Shown: piece by piece, positions 50,521-60,812 of the stretch | Position numbering within the stretch: position 1 is the stretch's first letter | How the letters are laid out: every line of letters starts with the position of its first letter | Source: an uncultured Lachnospiraceae bacterium | GTDB lineage: Bacteria > Bacillota > Clostridia > Lachnospirales > Lachnospiraceae | Direction: 5' to 3' | Length of the DNA: 64,000 nt | NCBI GenBank assembly: GCA_947626745.1 | Contig: CANQTF010000003.1 | Coordinates: forward strand, 62,001-126,000 | Position numbers and translations under genes: made by a program | Notes under the pieces: model-generated | Database searches by the model: none | Seen by the model: only the letters and a program-made list of their open reading frames with translations | Told to the model about the DNA's origin: nothing

Positions 50521-51087
50521 TTAGTTCCCTGCCTCTCCACAAAAACGTGTTTTCAGACCCATGTAGGCGTCCGTCAGGACATCGCTGACGGTTTCCATTT
50601 CCCAATCCAGATACGAGGTGGCGATCATGGATGCGACGCCATGCACGAAGATCCACATTTCCAGATGAAACAGCTCCGCTTTTTCTCTGGTAAGTCCTGT
50701 GTTCTTCATGATAAGAGGAATAATCACATCCATTTCCTTGCCCGGCTTGGGCGGCTCCCCTTTACGGTCACACATGAACAGCAGCTTGAACAGCTCTTTT
50801 TCCTCTCTGGCAAAACGGATATAGCCCATGCCGCTGGCCTTGTAGGGCGGATATTTTCCCGCGGCCATATCCTCGGCAAGACAGCTCTGGTACAAGTCCT
50901 GCGCAGCGGACAGAACCGCTCCCTGCACTTCCTCCATGTTCTTGAACAGCCCGAAAATCGGCTTGACCGAACAGCCAAGTTCTGCAGCCAGCGCCCGTGC
51001 AGTGAGCCCATCGGAGCCGGCCTTGCGTGTCAGGTTCAGTGCAGCGTTTGTGATCTCATCCCGTGTGAATTTGAATTTCGGCGGCAT
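50521..51087 (-). CDS. TetR/AcrR family transcriptional regulator
   Basis: FTRDEITNAALNLTRKAGSDGLTARALAAELGCSVKPIFGLF; start MPPKFKF at 51087. Confidence 0.9.
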   Translation of the reverse strand: MPPKFKFTRDEITNAALNLTRKAGSDGLTARALAAELGCSVKPIFGLFKNMEEVQGAVLSAAQDLYQSCLAEDMAAGKYPPYKASGMGYIRFAREEKELFKLLFMCDRKGEPPKPGKEMDVIIPLIMKNTGLTREKAELFHLEMWIFVHGVASMIATSYLDWEMETVSDVLTDAYMGLKTRFCGEAGN

Positions 51088-51269
51088 ACTTATTTTCCTC
51101 CCATCATAACGCATCTATCGTTACGCAACCTATGTTACTTATTATGCACATTTTTTTGAAAAAGTCAAGGGAGAACAAGGCACACAAAATTTATTTGGCC
51201 AGTTACCAAAAAAGAGCGATGATCTGCGATGGATATTGCCGGATACAATTCCGCTTGTAACGCACTAAC

Positions 51270-51318
51270 CGCCAGAGGGAGACTTGCCGGTATAACAAGC
51301 CTCCCTCTGATATTTTTA
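51270..51318. terminator. Intrinsic terminator-like hairpin
   Basis: CAGAGGGAGACTTGCCGGTATAACAAGCCTCCCTCTGATATTTTTAT. Confidence 0.55.
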
Positions 51319-51393
51319 TGTCTGTATTGCAATAGTTGAATCAGACCATATTATACATAAATCGTAAGATTGACTAAGGTAGCTTTACGCGTC

Positions 51394-52005
51394 CTATCCG
51401 ATCCTCTCGAAATCCTCCGGCCCGTGCTTGCAGAGCGGGCATACGAAGTCGGCAGGGAGCTCTTCGCCCTCATAGACATAGCCGCAGATCTTACACCGCC
51501 AGCCCTTCTTGGGCGCGTTGGCGTCGTTCTGCGGTTTCGGCTTTACGTTGGCGTGATAGTATGCATAGGTCATGGGAGCGTCGCCTGAGAGCACGTCCGC
51601 ATCCACCACCTCTGCGATAAACATGATGTGAGTCCCCACGTCGATAGAGTTTACCACCTTGCAGTCCAGATAGGCGGTCGTATTTTCTTTCAGGTAAGGA
51701 AGCTCCTGCTTTGTCAGACCGAAAGGTACGCCCACGAACTTATCCGTGTCCCTGCCGCTCTGGAAACCGAAATGCTGAAACAGGGAAAAAGGCGCTTTTT
51801 CGGAAAGAACGGAGACAGAGACGATGCCGGATTCTTTGATCAGGTCACAGGTCAGATTCTGTTTGTTGACTGTCATAGCGACCTGTAAGGGATTGCTTGT
51901 GATCTGTGTCACCGTATTGATGATGCACCCGTTCATCTTGGCGCCGGCCTTGGAAGCGGCCACGTACAGTCCGTAGGACAACTGAAAGATAGCGTTTTGA
52001 TTCAT
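51394..52005 (-). CDS. Flavin reductase-rubredoxin fusion (high-molecular-weight rubredoxin-like)
   Basis: N-terminal flavin reductase domain (AKMNGCIINTVTQITSNPLQVAM) plus WRCKICGYVYEGEELPADFVCPLCKHGPEDFE rubredoxin. Confidence 0.92.
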   Translation of the reverse strand: MNQNAIFQLSYGLYVAASKAGAKMNGCIINTVTQITSNPLQVAMTVNKQNLTCDLIKESGIVSVSVLSEKAPFSLFQHFGFQSGRDTDKFVGVPFGLTKQELPYLKENTTAYLDCKVVNSIDVGTHIMFIAEVVDADVLSGDAPMTYAYYHANVKPKPQNDANAPKKGWRCKICGYVYEGEELPADFVCPLCKHGPEDFERIG

Positions 52006-52056
52006 AATAGATTCCTTTCCGCCCGTGGGCTTTCTTATTTTTCTATATCATACAAC

Positions 52057-52647
52057 TTAACGTGAGAAAACGGAAGTGATAAAAATTTCTATCCCTATCG
52101 CGATCAGGATGACGCCGCCAAGGATCTGGGCCTTATTGGACAGCTTCATGCCGAATCGTTTGCCGATCACAAGTCCCGCCATGCAGATGATATAAGTAAC
52201 GACGGCGATAATGACACAGGCTGCCAGCGCCATGACCCAGCCGTATCCGGCGATAGTAAAACCAACGGACAGTGCGTCGATAGAGGTGGCAATGCCTTGG
52301 ATCAGCAGCGTTTGGATAGTAAGGCGCGGCTTTTCTGCCTCCGGATCCCTGCCGTGACGGCTTTCCGCCAGCATTTGGCCGCCGATCAGGGAAAGAAGGA
52401 TGAGCGCGATCCAAGGAATAGCCTTTTCAAATGCCCGAAAGTATCGGACGATCGTATGGACACAGATCCACCCGATCATCGGCATGGCAAACTGAAATCC
52501 GGCGAACACGCCGGCAATTCTGTTCATCTTGCTTTTTTGCATGTTCGGATCATGCAAGCCGTTCGCCATCGATACCGAAAAGGCGTCCATGGCAAGACCG
52601 ATCCCAAGCAGGATATTGTTGAAGATAAACAGCAAGCTCAGTTTCAT
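52057..52647 (-). CDS. mntP: Manganese efflux pump MntP-like
   Basis: NNILLGIGLAMDAFSVSMANGL, IQGIATSIDALSVGFTIAGYG; start MKLSLLFIFNN at 52647. Confidence 0.88.
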   Translation of the reverse strand: MKLSLLFIFNNILLGIGLAMDAFSVSMANGLHDPNMQKSKMNRIAGVFAGFQFAMPMIGWICVHTIVRYFRAFEKAIPWIALILLSLIGGQMLAESRHGRDPEAEKPRLTIQTLLIQGIATSIDALSVGFTIAGYGWVMALAACVIIAVVTYIICMAGLVIGKRFGMKLSNKAQILGGVILIAIGIEIFITSVFSR

Positions 52648-52679
52648 TTTGATCCCTTCCGTTGTTTTTTGAAAGGACA

Positions 52680-52730
52680 AAAGACCCGTCTGCGGCCGTT
52701 TGAAGAGCCGTTATCCGGGTCTTACCAAGG
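52680..52730 (-). terminator. Terminator after galK
   Basis: Minus strand AAGACCCGGATAACGGCTCTTCAAACGGCCGCAGACGGGTCTTTTGT. Confidence 0.6.
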
Positions 52731-52732
52731 CG

Positions 52733-54016
52733 TTACAGTACCTTGATCCCGCCCTGTTTTCTGACGGAAAGCACATGGCATGTGCCTTCTCCGAGTATAT
52801 TTTCGATAAAGCTCTTGTAGCCTGTCACAGCCTCTTTTTTCACGAAAGCCTGGATCGTTCCCGCGAAGCCGCCGCCGTGTACGCGGCACACGCCGTTGTC
52901 TTTCAGGTAGTGTTCGCTGAGCATCAGCGTAGTCGGAACGGGCTGTGTCTGCTCGTATTTGCTGGAGTAGACGTTCTGCAGATATTTGTAAGAGGAATTG
53001 CCGGATTCCCTGATCACCTCCAGAAAATCCGCAAAGCGCTTCTCTTGAAGTGCGGCCGATGCGCGGCTCACACGTTCCATCTCGGTCAGATAGTGGAAGG
53101 CGCGGAGCACACAGCGGTCTCCGATCTTGCCGTACAGCTTAGGCAGGGCGGAGAGGAACTCGTCCAACGTTACCTCATGCAGATACTCTTTGCCGAAGAA
53201 AGCGGCCGCTTCTTTCATCTCTGCGGGGATCGCGGCGTAGTCGTCTGTCAGGTTGGCATGAGAGCCCTTGGTGTCCACGATGCATAAACGATAGCCCTCC
53301 GCGGCGATGTCGCAGTTGATCTTGGTGACCACGGGCTTTGCCGGATCTGCGAAGTCGATATGGACGAAATCGCCAACGCTGCACGCGATCTGATCCATTA
53401 GGCCGCTGGGTTTTCCGAAGTACACGTTTTCGGCATATTGGCCGATTATGGCGATATCCACCGGCGGAACGGTCATGTCGTTGTACAGGCCGGACAGGAT
53501 CGTGCCGATGATGGATTCCAGCGCCGCGGAGGAAGAAAGTCCCGAACCGCTGAGTACTTCACTGGTGACGTACGCCCTGAAGGCGCCGGTCCTGTATCCC
53601 CGATCCTGCATACCTTTGATGACGCCTTTGAGCAGAGCGGCGGTCGTACCCTTGGCGTCTTCGGTAACAGCCAGATCCTTGCTGTCGAAGCGGATCGGAT
53701 CGTAGCCCTCGGACACAAATTCCACCGTGTCGCCGTCCGCTGCCCCGACGACCGCGATGGCGTCGAGATCGATAGAGGCCGCCAGCACCGTGCCGTGCTG
53801 ATGATCCGTATGGTTGCCGCATATCTCCGTCCTGCCGGGCGCACTGTAGATCTCCACATCTCCCGCGCCGAACAGCTCTTCGTATTTGGCGACGGCCTTC
53901 CGGTATCTGTCGCGCTGTCTGTCGAGAACGTCTTCCCCGCTGCCGTAGATGTCTTTCAGCTTTGCGTCAAAGTCTCCGTTTTTGATCTGCTCCCGCAATA
54001 CTTGTGAATGAATCAT
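52733..54016 (-). CDS. galK: Galactokinase
   Basis: APGRTEICGNHTDHQHGTVLAASI; SEVLSGSGLSSSAALE GHMP motif. Confidence 0.92.
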   Translation of the reverse strand: MIHSQVLREQIKNGDFDAKLKDIYGSGEDVLDRQRDRYRKAVAKYEELFGAGDVEIYSAPGRTEICGNHTDHQHGTVLAASIDLDAIAVVGAADGDTVEFVSEGYDPIRFDSKDLAVTEDAKGTTAALLKGVIKGMQDRGYRTGAFRAYVTSEVLSGSGLSSSAALESIIGTILSGLYNDMTVPPVDIAIIGQYAENVYFGKPSGLMDQIACSVGDFVHIDFADPAKPVVTKINCDIAAEGYRLCIVDTKGSHANLTDDYAAIPAEMKEAAAFFGKEYLHEVTLDEFLSALPKLYGKIGDRCVLRAFHYLTEMERVSRASAALQEKRFADFLEVIRESGNSSYKYLQNVYSSKYEQTQPVPTTLMLSEHYLKDNGVCRVHGGGFAGTIQAFVKKEAVTGYKSFIENILGEGTCHVLSVRKQGGIKVL

Positions 54017-54190
54017 AGAAACCTCCGATATCTATTATATAAGACTTAGTAGCATATCCATATTTTAGCTGATTTTGCGGGAAACATAAAGTGCTTTCTG
54101 ATGAAAATCCGGGATAAATTCTCCACTTTGATAATTTGGCGAGATAGTGATACAATGTAATAGATTATCCGGCGGTACAGGAGAGCGCAT

Positions 54191-55963
54191 ATGGACATAC
54201 GATCCGACAGAAAAACATACAAGGCGGGAGAATTACTGCACCGTTTTCTGCCCTATTATAAAAAATATCTGCATATCGTCGTCATCGACTTGTTCTGTGC
54301 GGGGCTGACGACGATCTGTGAGCTGGTGCTGCCCATGATCATCCGCTATATCACCAACACAGGCATGAACGACCTGGCCGCTCTCACCGTGTCGGTCATA
54401 CTGCGCCTCGGCGCACTGTATCTGTGTCTGCGCATCATAGACACGGTGGCAAATTTCTATATGGCGTACACAGGCCATGTAATGGGCACGCGTATCGAGA
54501 CGGATATGCGGCGGGACGCCTATGCGCATCTGCAGAGGCTGTCGGATACCTATTACAACAATACGAAGGTCGGGCAGATCATGGGGCGGATCACCAACGA
54601 TCTGTTTGACGTGACGGAGTTCTCCCACCACTGCCCGGAAGAGTTTTTTATCGCAGGAGTCAAGACGGTCATATCCTTTATTATCCTTGCGCGGATCAGC
54701 CTTGCGCTGACGCTTATCCTCTTTGCGGTCGTGCCGGTGATGGCGGTGACCTGTACGCTCATCAACCTGCGCATGCGGGAGGCTTTTCGCAGACAGCGCG
54801 TCCAGATCGGAGAGCTGAATGCCCGCATCGAGGACAGTCTCTTGGGACAGAAGGTCGTCAAGGCGTTCACGAACGAGGAGAAGGAGAAGGAAAAGTTCGA
54901 GAAGGACAATCAGGACTTTTTTCATATCAAAAAAGAAACTTATAAATTTATGGCGTTCTTTCAGACGACGACGCGGGCCTTCGACGGACTGATGTACCTC
55001 GTCCTGTTGGTGGCGGGCGGTATCTTCATGATCCGGGAGAAGATCATGCCGGGTGATCTGGTGGCCTATGTGATGTATGTGAGCACGCTGATCGCCACGA
55101 TCCGCAGGATCATCGAGTTTGCCGAACAGTTCCAGCGCGGCATGACGGGCATCGAGCGGTTTGTGCAGATCATGGACAGCGACATTGAGATCTTTGACGA
55201 GGAGGGGGCGGTACCCTGCGTGAATCCCCGCGGCAATATCGAATTTTGCAACGTGAGCTTTGCGTATCCCGATGACCATAACGTTGTTTTCCGCGGCCTG
55301 AACCTGAGCATACGCGCGGGGGAGAAGATCGCTATCGTAGGGCCTTCGGGCGGCGGCAAGACGACGCTGTGCAACCTGATCCCGCGCTTCTACGATATTG
55401 ATGAGGGAGAGATCCTGCTGGACGGGGAGAATATACGCCATTATACGCTGAAAAGTCTGCGGCAGAGCATCGGCATGGTACAGCAGGACGTGTACCTGTT
55501 CTCCGGCACGGTCTATGAGAATATTGCTTACGGCCGTGAGGGCGCGACGAGGGAGGAAGTGATTCAGGCGGCAAAACAGGCCGGCGCGCATGAGTTTGTC
55601 ACTGCGCTGAAGGACGGCTATGATACTTATGTCGGTGAGCGCGGTGTGAAATTGTCCGGCGGACAGAAGCAGAGGATCAGTATTGCAAGAGTCTTTTTGA
55701 AAAACCCGCCGATCCTGATCATGGACGAGGCGACTTCGGCGTTGGACAACGAGAGCGAATTTCAGGTGGCGAGGTCGTTAGAGGCGCTGGCGAAGGGAAG
55801 AACGACCATTACGATAGCGCACAGATTGTCCAGCATCCGCAATTCCGACAGGATCTTGGTGCTGACCGAGGACGGCATTGCGGAGGAGGGAACGCATGAG
55901 AGCCTTCTGGCGCTGGGCGGTATCTATCATAAGTTCTATGTGACAGCAAATGAATTAAAATAA
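54191..55963 (+). CDS. ABC transporter ATP-binding/permease protein (exporter)
   Basis: TM domain plus IVGPSGGGKTTLCNLIPRFY, LSGGQKQRISIARVFLKNPPILIMDEATSALD. Confidence 0.95.
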   Translation: MDIRSDRKTYKAGELLHRFLPYYKKYLHIVVIDLFCAGLTTICELVLPMIIRYITNTGMNDLAALTVSVILRLGALYLCLRIIDTVANFYMAYTGHVMGTRIETDMRRDAYAHLQRLSDTYYNNTKVGQIMGRITNDLFDVTEFSHHCPEEFFIAGVKTVISFIILARISLALTLILFAVVPVMAVTCTLINLRMREAFRRQRVQIGELNARIEDSLLGQKVVKAFTNEEKEKEKFEKDNQDFFHIKKETYKFMAFFQTTTRAFDGLMYLVLLVAGGIFMIREKIMPGDLVAYVMYVSTLIATIRRIIEFAEQFQRGMTGIERFVQIMDSDIEIFDEEGAVPCVNPRGNIEFCNVSFAYPDDHNVVFRGLNLSIRAGEKIAIVGPSGGGKTTLCNLIPRFYDIDEGEILLDGENIRHYTLKSLRQSIGMVQQDVYLFSGTVYENIAYGREGATREEVIQAAKQAGAHEFVTALKDGYDTYVGERGVKLSGGQKQRISIARVFLKNPPILIMDEATSALDNESEFQVARSLEALAKGRTTITIAHRLSSIRNSDRILVLTEDGIAEEGTHESLLALGGIYHKFYVTANELK

Positions 55964-55979
55964 GAAAGAAGCGATAAGT

Positions 55980-57341
55980 ATGAAATTTCAGAGTGTGGAA
56001 CAAAAAAGGATCTATATGACAGAACAGCCCGTGGAAAAGCTGGTGTGCAGACTGGCAGTCCCCACGATCATGAGTATGCTGGTGACGTCTTTCTACAATA
56101 TGGCGGACACTTTTTTCGTGGGAAAGCTGAATACGCAGTCCACGGCGGCGGTGGGCGTCGTGTTTTCGCTGATGGCGATCCTGCAGGCGGTGGGCTTCTT
56201 CTTCGGCCACGGTTCGGGCAACTATATCTCCAGACAGCTCGGCGCGGGCAATACCGAGGAGGCGGAGAAGATGTCCGCGGTGGGCTTTTTCTCTTCCTTT
56301 TGCGCGGGAATCGTCATCATGGCGGTGTGTATCCTGTTCATCAAGCCGCTTGCCTATGCGCTGGGCTCCACGCCGACCATTCTTCCCTATACGGTATCTT
56401 ATCTGCGGATCATTCTGCTTGGTGCGCCGGCGATGACGGCGTCGCTGGTGCTCAACAATCAGATGCGGTTTCAGGGGAGCGCGTTCTATGCGATGATCGG
56501 TATCGTGTCGGGAGCGGTCATCAATATCGCACTCGATCCGTTCCTGATCTTCACCTGCGGCATGGGCATCGCGGGCGCGGCGTTAGCCACCACGATCAGC
56601 CAGTATCTGAGTTTTGGGTTTCTGCTGATCATGATCAGAAGGGGCGGTAATATTCAGATCCGTTTCCGCAACTTCAAGCCGAGTCTGCATTTCTATCAGG
56701 AGATCATCAGAGGCGGGAGCCCGTCGCTGTTCAGACAGGGGCTTGCCAGTGTGGCGACTATCTGCCTGAACCATGCCGCCGGCGTGTACGGGGACGCCGC
56801 TATCGCGGGTATGTCCATTGTCAACCGCATCATGATGTTCGCCAATTCCGCGCTGATCGGATTCGGGCAGGGTTTTCAGCCCGTGTGCGGCTTCAATTAC
56901 GGTGCGGGTAAATACCGGAGAGTACTCAACGCATTTTGGTTCTGCGTGCGGATGTCGCTGGTGGTCCTGCTGGGGCTTGCGGTGCTCGTCTATGTCTTTG
57001 CGCCGGAGCTTGTCACGGTCTTCCGCAAGGACGATCCGGAAGTCATCGCGGTGGGAACGGCGGCGCTGCGCTATACGGTCATAGCGTTCCCCTTAAGTTC
57101 ATGGATGGTCATGTGCAATATGATGCTGCAGTCTATCGGCAAGGGCGTAAAAGCGTCTATCGTGGCATCTGCCAGACAGGGGATCTTCTTCCTGCCGCTC
57201 ATCGTGATCCTGCCGCATTTCTTCGGCCTTACGGGTGTGGAGGTCTGTCAGGCGGTGTCGGATGTCTGCGCGCTCTCCATATCTATCCCTATCGGCTTCA
57301 GCGTGATCCGTGAGATGCGCGCGGCGGACAGCGGGGACTGA
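55980..57341 (+). CDS. MATE family efflux transporter
   Basis: MTEQPVEKLVCRLAVPTIMSMLVTSFYNMADTFFVGKLNTQSTAAVGVVFSL. Confidence 0.94.
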   Translation: MKFQSVEQKRIYMTEQPVEKLVCRLAVPTIMSMLVTSFYNMADTFFVGKLNTQSTAAVGVVFSLMAILQAVGFFFGHGSGNYISRQLGAGNTEEAEKMSAVGFFSSFCAGIVIMAVCILFIKPLAYALGSTPTILPYTVSYLRIILLGAPAMTASLVLNNQMRFQGSAFYAMIGIVSGAVINIALDPFLIFTCGMGIAGAALATTISQYLSFGFLLIMIRRGGNIQIRFRNFKPSLHFYQEIIRGGSPSLFRQGLASVATICLNHAAGVYGDAAIAGMSIVNRIMMFANSALIGFGQGFQPVCGFNYGAGKYRRVLNAFWFCVRMSLVVLLGLAVLVYVFAPELVTVFRKDDPEVIAVGTAALRYTVIAFPLSSWMVMCNMMLQSIGKGVKASIVASARQGIFFLPLIVILPHFFGLTGVEVCQAVSDVCALSISIPIGFSVIREMRAADSGD

Positions 57342-57353
57342 TCCCCGCTGTTT

Positions 57354-59009
57354 TTACCGAGACAGTTGTCGCAGATATTTCTCTGCCGTATGGAGGGAGA
57401 GATTAAAACTTCGTATGTGCATATCTTCGCAGAGGGCGTCTACCTTGTCGCAATAGCGCCGCAGCCAGTTCAATTCTTCGGTCACTCCGCTGTGTTCATA
57501 GCGGGCCGTGTCGTTTAGGTCCGATAACGTCACCTCGGTGGCGCCCGTGCCGATCGTTTCCGTGTGCAGATAGGGATTGGTCTCTGCGTTCAGCAGGATC
57601 GGCGCGGCGTCTGCGGACAGTCTGCACAGATAGCTTTTACTGTCAAAGATATCGTAATCATTCAGATATTCCAAATGTGCCGGATCGAGGTCGTACTTGG
57701 CGATCCAGTAGTCGGGGTGCGAGAAGGACAGCCCGATATAGAGGACGGTCACGACGACCGTGCTGTAGGAAAACAGCGGGAAGCAGTCCTTATAGATAAA
57801 TATCGTGACACCCGTCATCAGGAGAAGTATGACCGCCAGCGCCCAGAGCACGAAGATCCGCAGGAATGTGAGATTATACCGGTTGATATACATCAGCATA
57901 CGCAGCGCGCTGGACAGGATCATGATGTAAGTGCAGCCGCTGATGACCGTCAGGATCGCTTTGAGCACGATGCTCTCCCGGAAGAGATGCAGACAGACAA
58001 GCACGATCAGCAGATTCAGGACACAGACAGCGAGCAGTTGGAAGAAGCCTTCCCTTGCGTAGGCGGAGTAGGAGTATCCTTCGGGGAGCTGCATTTTCCG
58101 CAGGAAGAGGTACAGGATCTGGATCGCACTGAACGCCAGATAGAGCACAGAGAGCGCCGCCGTGACAATAATGGCGGTGATCGGCTCCAGAACGCGGTGA
58201 TCGTACACTTCTTCTTTGACATTTTTCAGAGCGAGCGCGGCGCTGACCGCGTAGGATACAAAAAACATGACGACGGTCAGGAAGCAGATGCCGATGATCG
58301 TGGCAAAGTTAATACTGCCAAACATATCGAGCAGCATTTCCCTGAATACGGTGTCGGCGCTCGCGAGCAGCAGCGCCATGCATAAAAGGACAGGCACGGC
58401 GATCCCGACGCCGGCCAGCACGGGCAGAAAATAGCTTTTTTTGCCTGTTTTCTGCCTTTTTTGGGCATCAAAATAAAACGTCATGTCGCCGAAGGGACGA
58501 AAAAGGCATGCGCATGTCGTCCCGACGGTCCCAAAGAGCGCACCGAGATATTTCGGGAAATTCCAAGCTTCATCTGCGTAGACCGTGTGGATCATCAGGA
58601 TAAAGGCCAGCAGAAAGATAGCGCATTTGTTCATCGTCAGGAGCGGCTTCGAGACGGTAAGACAGTTGGAGATACCGAGCAGGACGATGCTGACGATATA
58701 GAAGCTGCTGTTTCTTTTGTAAGGAACCCCTAACTTTCTCATAGAGAAGAAGAAATAGCAAAGGGTTCCTGCGACGAAAAAAGGGTAGGTGATCCCGGAG
58801 GCGTTCCTGTACAGACAGAAGGTGTAGAACAGCGCGTAGAGAGCGCTGCCGATCCCGAAGGACGGGAAGGCGGCCTTCATTTTCTTCGTGAAGATGTTCT
58901 CCTCCGGTCTTGCCGCCTGTACGGCAGCAGTCTGCGGTCCGGGGGCCGGCATGTTCGGATATATGTTTTGATTGTTTCTGTAAGGATCGTTTGTATAGTT
59001 TGTGTTCAT
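57354..59009 (-). CDS. DUF4173/DUF4153-like multi-TM membrane protein
   Basis: Multi-TM, SADTVFREML; start MNTNYTNDPYRNNQNIYPN at 59009. Confidence 0.75.
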   Translation of the reverse strand: MNTNYTNDPYRNNQNIYPNMPAPGPQTAAVQAARPEENIFTKKMKAAFPSFGIGSALYALFYTFCLYRNASGITYPFFVAGTLCYFFFSMRKLGVPYKRNSSFYIVSIVLLGISNCLTVSKPLLTMNKCAIFLLAFILMIHTVYADEAWNFPKYLGALFGTVGTTCACLFRPFGDMTFYFDAQKRQKTGKKSYFLPVLAGVGIAVPVLLCMALLLASADTVFREMLLDMFGSINFATIIGICFLTVVMFFVSYAVSAALALKNVKEEVYDHRVLEPITAIIVTAALSVLYLAFSAIQILYLFLRKMQLPEGYSYSAYAREGFFQLLAVCVLNLLIVLVCLHLFRESIVLKAILTVISGCTYIMILSSALRMLMYINRYNLTFLRIFVLWALAVILLLMTGVTIFIYKDCFPLFSYSTVVVTVLYIGLSFSHPDYWIAKYDLDPAHLEYLNDYDIFDSKSYLCRLSADAAPILLNAETNPYLHTETIGTGATEVTLSDLNDTARYEHSGVTEELNWLRRYCDKVDALCEDMHIRSFNLSLHTAEKYLRQLSR

Positions 59010-59023
59010 GATAAACTCCTTTC

Positions 59024-59269
59024 CTATTTGTCTGCTTCGTCGTCCGTATCCGCGGACGTCTGTTCGTCCTCCACATATTCCAGAATATCGCCCGGCTGAC
59101 ATTCCAGCGCCTTGCAGATCTCGTTCAGTGTGGAGAGACGTATTGCTTTGGCCTTGTTGTTTTTTAAGATGGAAAGATTCGCAAGGGTAATGTCGATTTC
59201 GCCTGCCAGCTCGGTCAGTCCTTTCTTGCGCATCGCCATCATAACATCTAAGTTGATAATGATCGCCAT
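59024..59269 (-). CDS. Small XRE-family HTH regulator
   Basis: MRKKGLTELAGEIDITLANLSILKNNKAKAIRLSTLNEICKALECQPGDILEYV. Confidence 0.9.
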   Translation of the reverse strand: MAIIINLDVMMAMRKKGLTELAGEIDITLANLSILKNNKAKAIRLSTLNEICKALECQPGDILEYVEDEQTSADTDDEADK

Positions 59270-59282
59270 AAATGCCTCCTCG

Positions 59283-59729
59283 TCAGATCGTCAGATCGTT
59301 TTCCTGTTTGTAGGCGACCGCTTTGTCAAAAACGCCCGCGAGCACCTTGCTGAACAGTCCGGCGATCACAAACACCAGTATGATGATGAAGACGGCGGGC
59401 GTCGTGTACAGGAACAGCCGGCATGCCGTGATCACCGCGATAAAAAAGCTGTAAATGCTCATCCGTTCAAGGCTTGTGACATTCTCCCGCACAAAGCAGT
59501 CGCCCGCGATCACGGTGGCAAACATTTTCCGAAGCTGCTGTATGATCAGGATCGCAAAGATGCCTGACAGGAAGAAGATCACGCAGAGGGAATAAAAGTT
59601 ATCCGCGAAGTAAGAATTGTATCTGCCGTAGAATCTGATGCTGAGCGGAAGCGTCAGCGTCACGAGGATCCCTCCGTAGAACATCACGTCAAGCAGAAAT
59701 TTGGTAAACAGAGTCAATTTGTCTTTCAT
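59283..59729 (-). CDS. DUF2975-like membrane protein
   Basis: 4-TM architecture, paired with the small HTH gene. Confidence 0.8.
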   Translation of the reverse strand: MKDKLTLFTKFLLDVMFYGGILVTLTLPLSIRFYGRYNSYFADNFYSLCVIFFLSGIFAILIIQQLRKMFATVIAGDCFVRENVTSLERMSIYSFFIAVITACRLFLYTTPAVFIIILVFVIAGLFSKVLAGVFDKAVAYKQENDLTI

Positions 59730-59851
59730 AGTCTGCTCCTTTCTGTCGGTAAATCCTGTTCTTTAAGCATACAATAGCACGGAGAGAAATGAATGTCAAT
59801 AAAAATTTATCGAATTTCAATAAATAATTATTTTTGGTCAATAAGGCAGGG

Positions 59852-60604
59852 TCATGCAAGAAGCAGACCGACAGGACAGTGGTCGGAACCGAATACGTCG
59901 GAATAGATGTACGCATCGCGCAGTCTGTCCTTCAGGCATGCCGATACGAGAAAATAGTCGATGCGCCATCCGGCGTTCTTCTCTCTGGCGTGAAAACGGT
60001 AGGACCACCATGAGTAAGCGCCCGCCAGATCGGGATAGAAATAGCGGAAAGTGTCTATGAAGCCCGCTTCCGTCAGAGCCGTGAATTTTGCGCGCTCCTC
60101 GTCGGTGAAGCCGGCGTTTTTGCGGTTGGAGCCGGGATTTTTCAGATCGATCTCCCGATGCGCCACGTTCAGGTCGCCGCAGAAGACGACGGGCTTCGTC
60201 TCCTCCAGTTTCTTCAGATAGGCCCGGAAGTCTTCCTCCCATTTCATGCGGTAATCCAGTCTCGCCAGGCCGTCCTGCGAGTTGGGCGTGTAGACCGTGA
60301 TCACGTAGTAATCCGGAAATTCCAGCGTGATAACGCGGCCTTCGTGGTCGTGTTCGTCGATGCCGATACCGTAGGAGACGCTTAGCGGTTCTTCTCTGGT
60401 GAAAACAGCGGTTCCCGAGTATCCTTTTTTCTCCGCGTAATTCCAGTATTGATGATAGCCGGGCAGATCCAGATCGATCTGTCCCGCCTGCAGCTTGGTC
60501 TCCTGCAGACAGAAGATGTCTGCGTCCGCCGCTTTTACGAAGTCCAGAAAGCCTTTGCCTACACAGGCGCGAAGGCCGTTTACGTTCCATGAGATCAGTT
60601 TCAT
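59852..60604 (-). CDS. Exodeoxyribonuclease III (AP endonuclease)
   Basis: [48 protein letters not shown]. Confidence 0.96.
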   Translation of the reverse strand: MKLISWNVNGLRACVGKGFLDFVKAADADIFCLQETKLQAGQIDLDLPGYHQYWNYAEKKGYSGTAVFTREEPLSVSYGIGIDEHDHEGRVITLEFPDYYVITVYTPNSQDGLARLDYRMKWEEDFRAYLKKLEETKPVVFCGDLNVAHREIDLKNPGSNRKNAGFTDEERAKFTALTEAGFIDTFRYFYPDLAGAYSWWSYRFHAREKNAGWRIDYFLVSACLKDRLRDAYIYSDVFGSDHCPVGLLLA

Positions 60605-60812
60605 TTGATTTACGCTCCTTCTGATGATCTGTTATGAAATGATTATAGTACATAGCGGGGCCGTTCGCAAATCTTAAGAGATCCGCGGCGTATTCTTAAG
60701 AATATTTAGATAATCTTTCCAGAAAGAAATGATACGCTTGATGCGGATAAGATATCGGGATCTTCCGGATGCAGTCATCGGAAAAGCCGATCGGAACGGG
60801 GAGCGAAGGCGT

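Noticed and set aside
52648-52732. Possible yybP-ykoY manganese riboswitch upstream of mntP
   Set aside because: Only ~85 nt separate galK and mntP and they are explained by a galK terminator hairpin; no riboswitch-like conserved core seen.
54233-55591. 452-aa minus ORF antisense to ABC exporter
   Set aside because: Shadow ORF; the plus strand has Walker A, signature and Walker B motifs.
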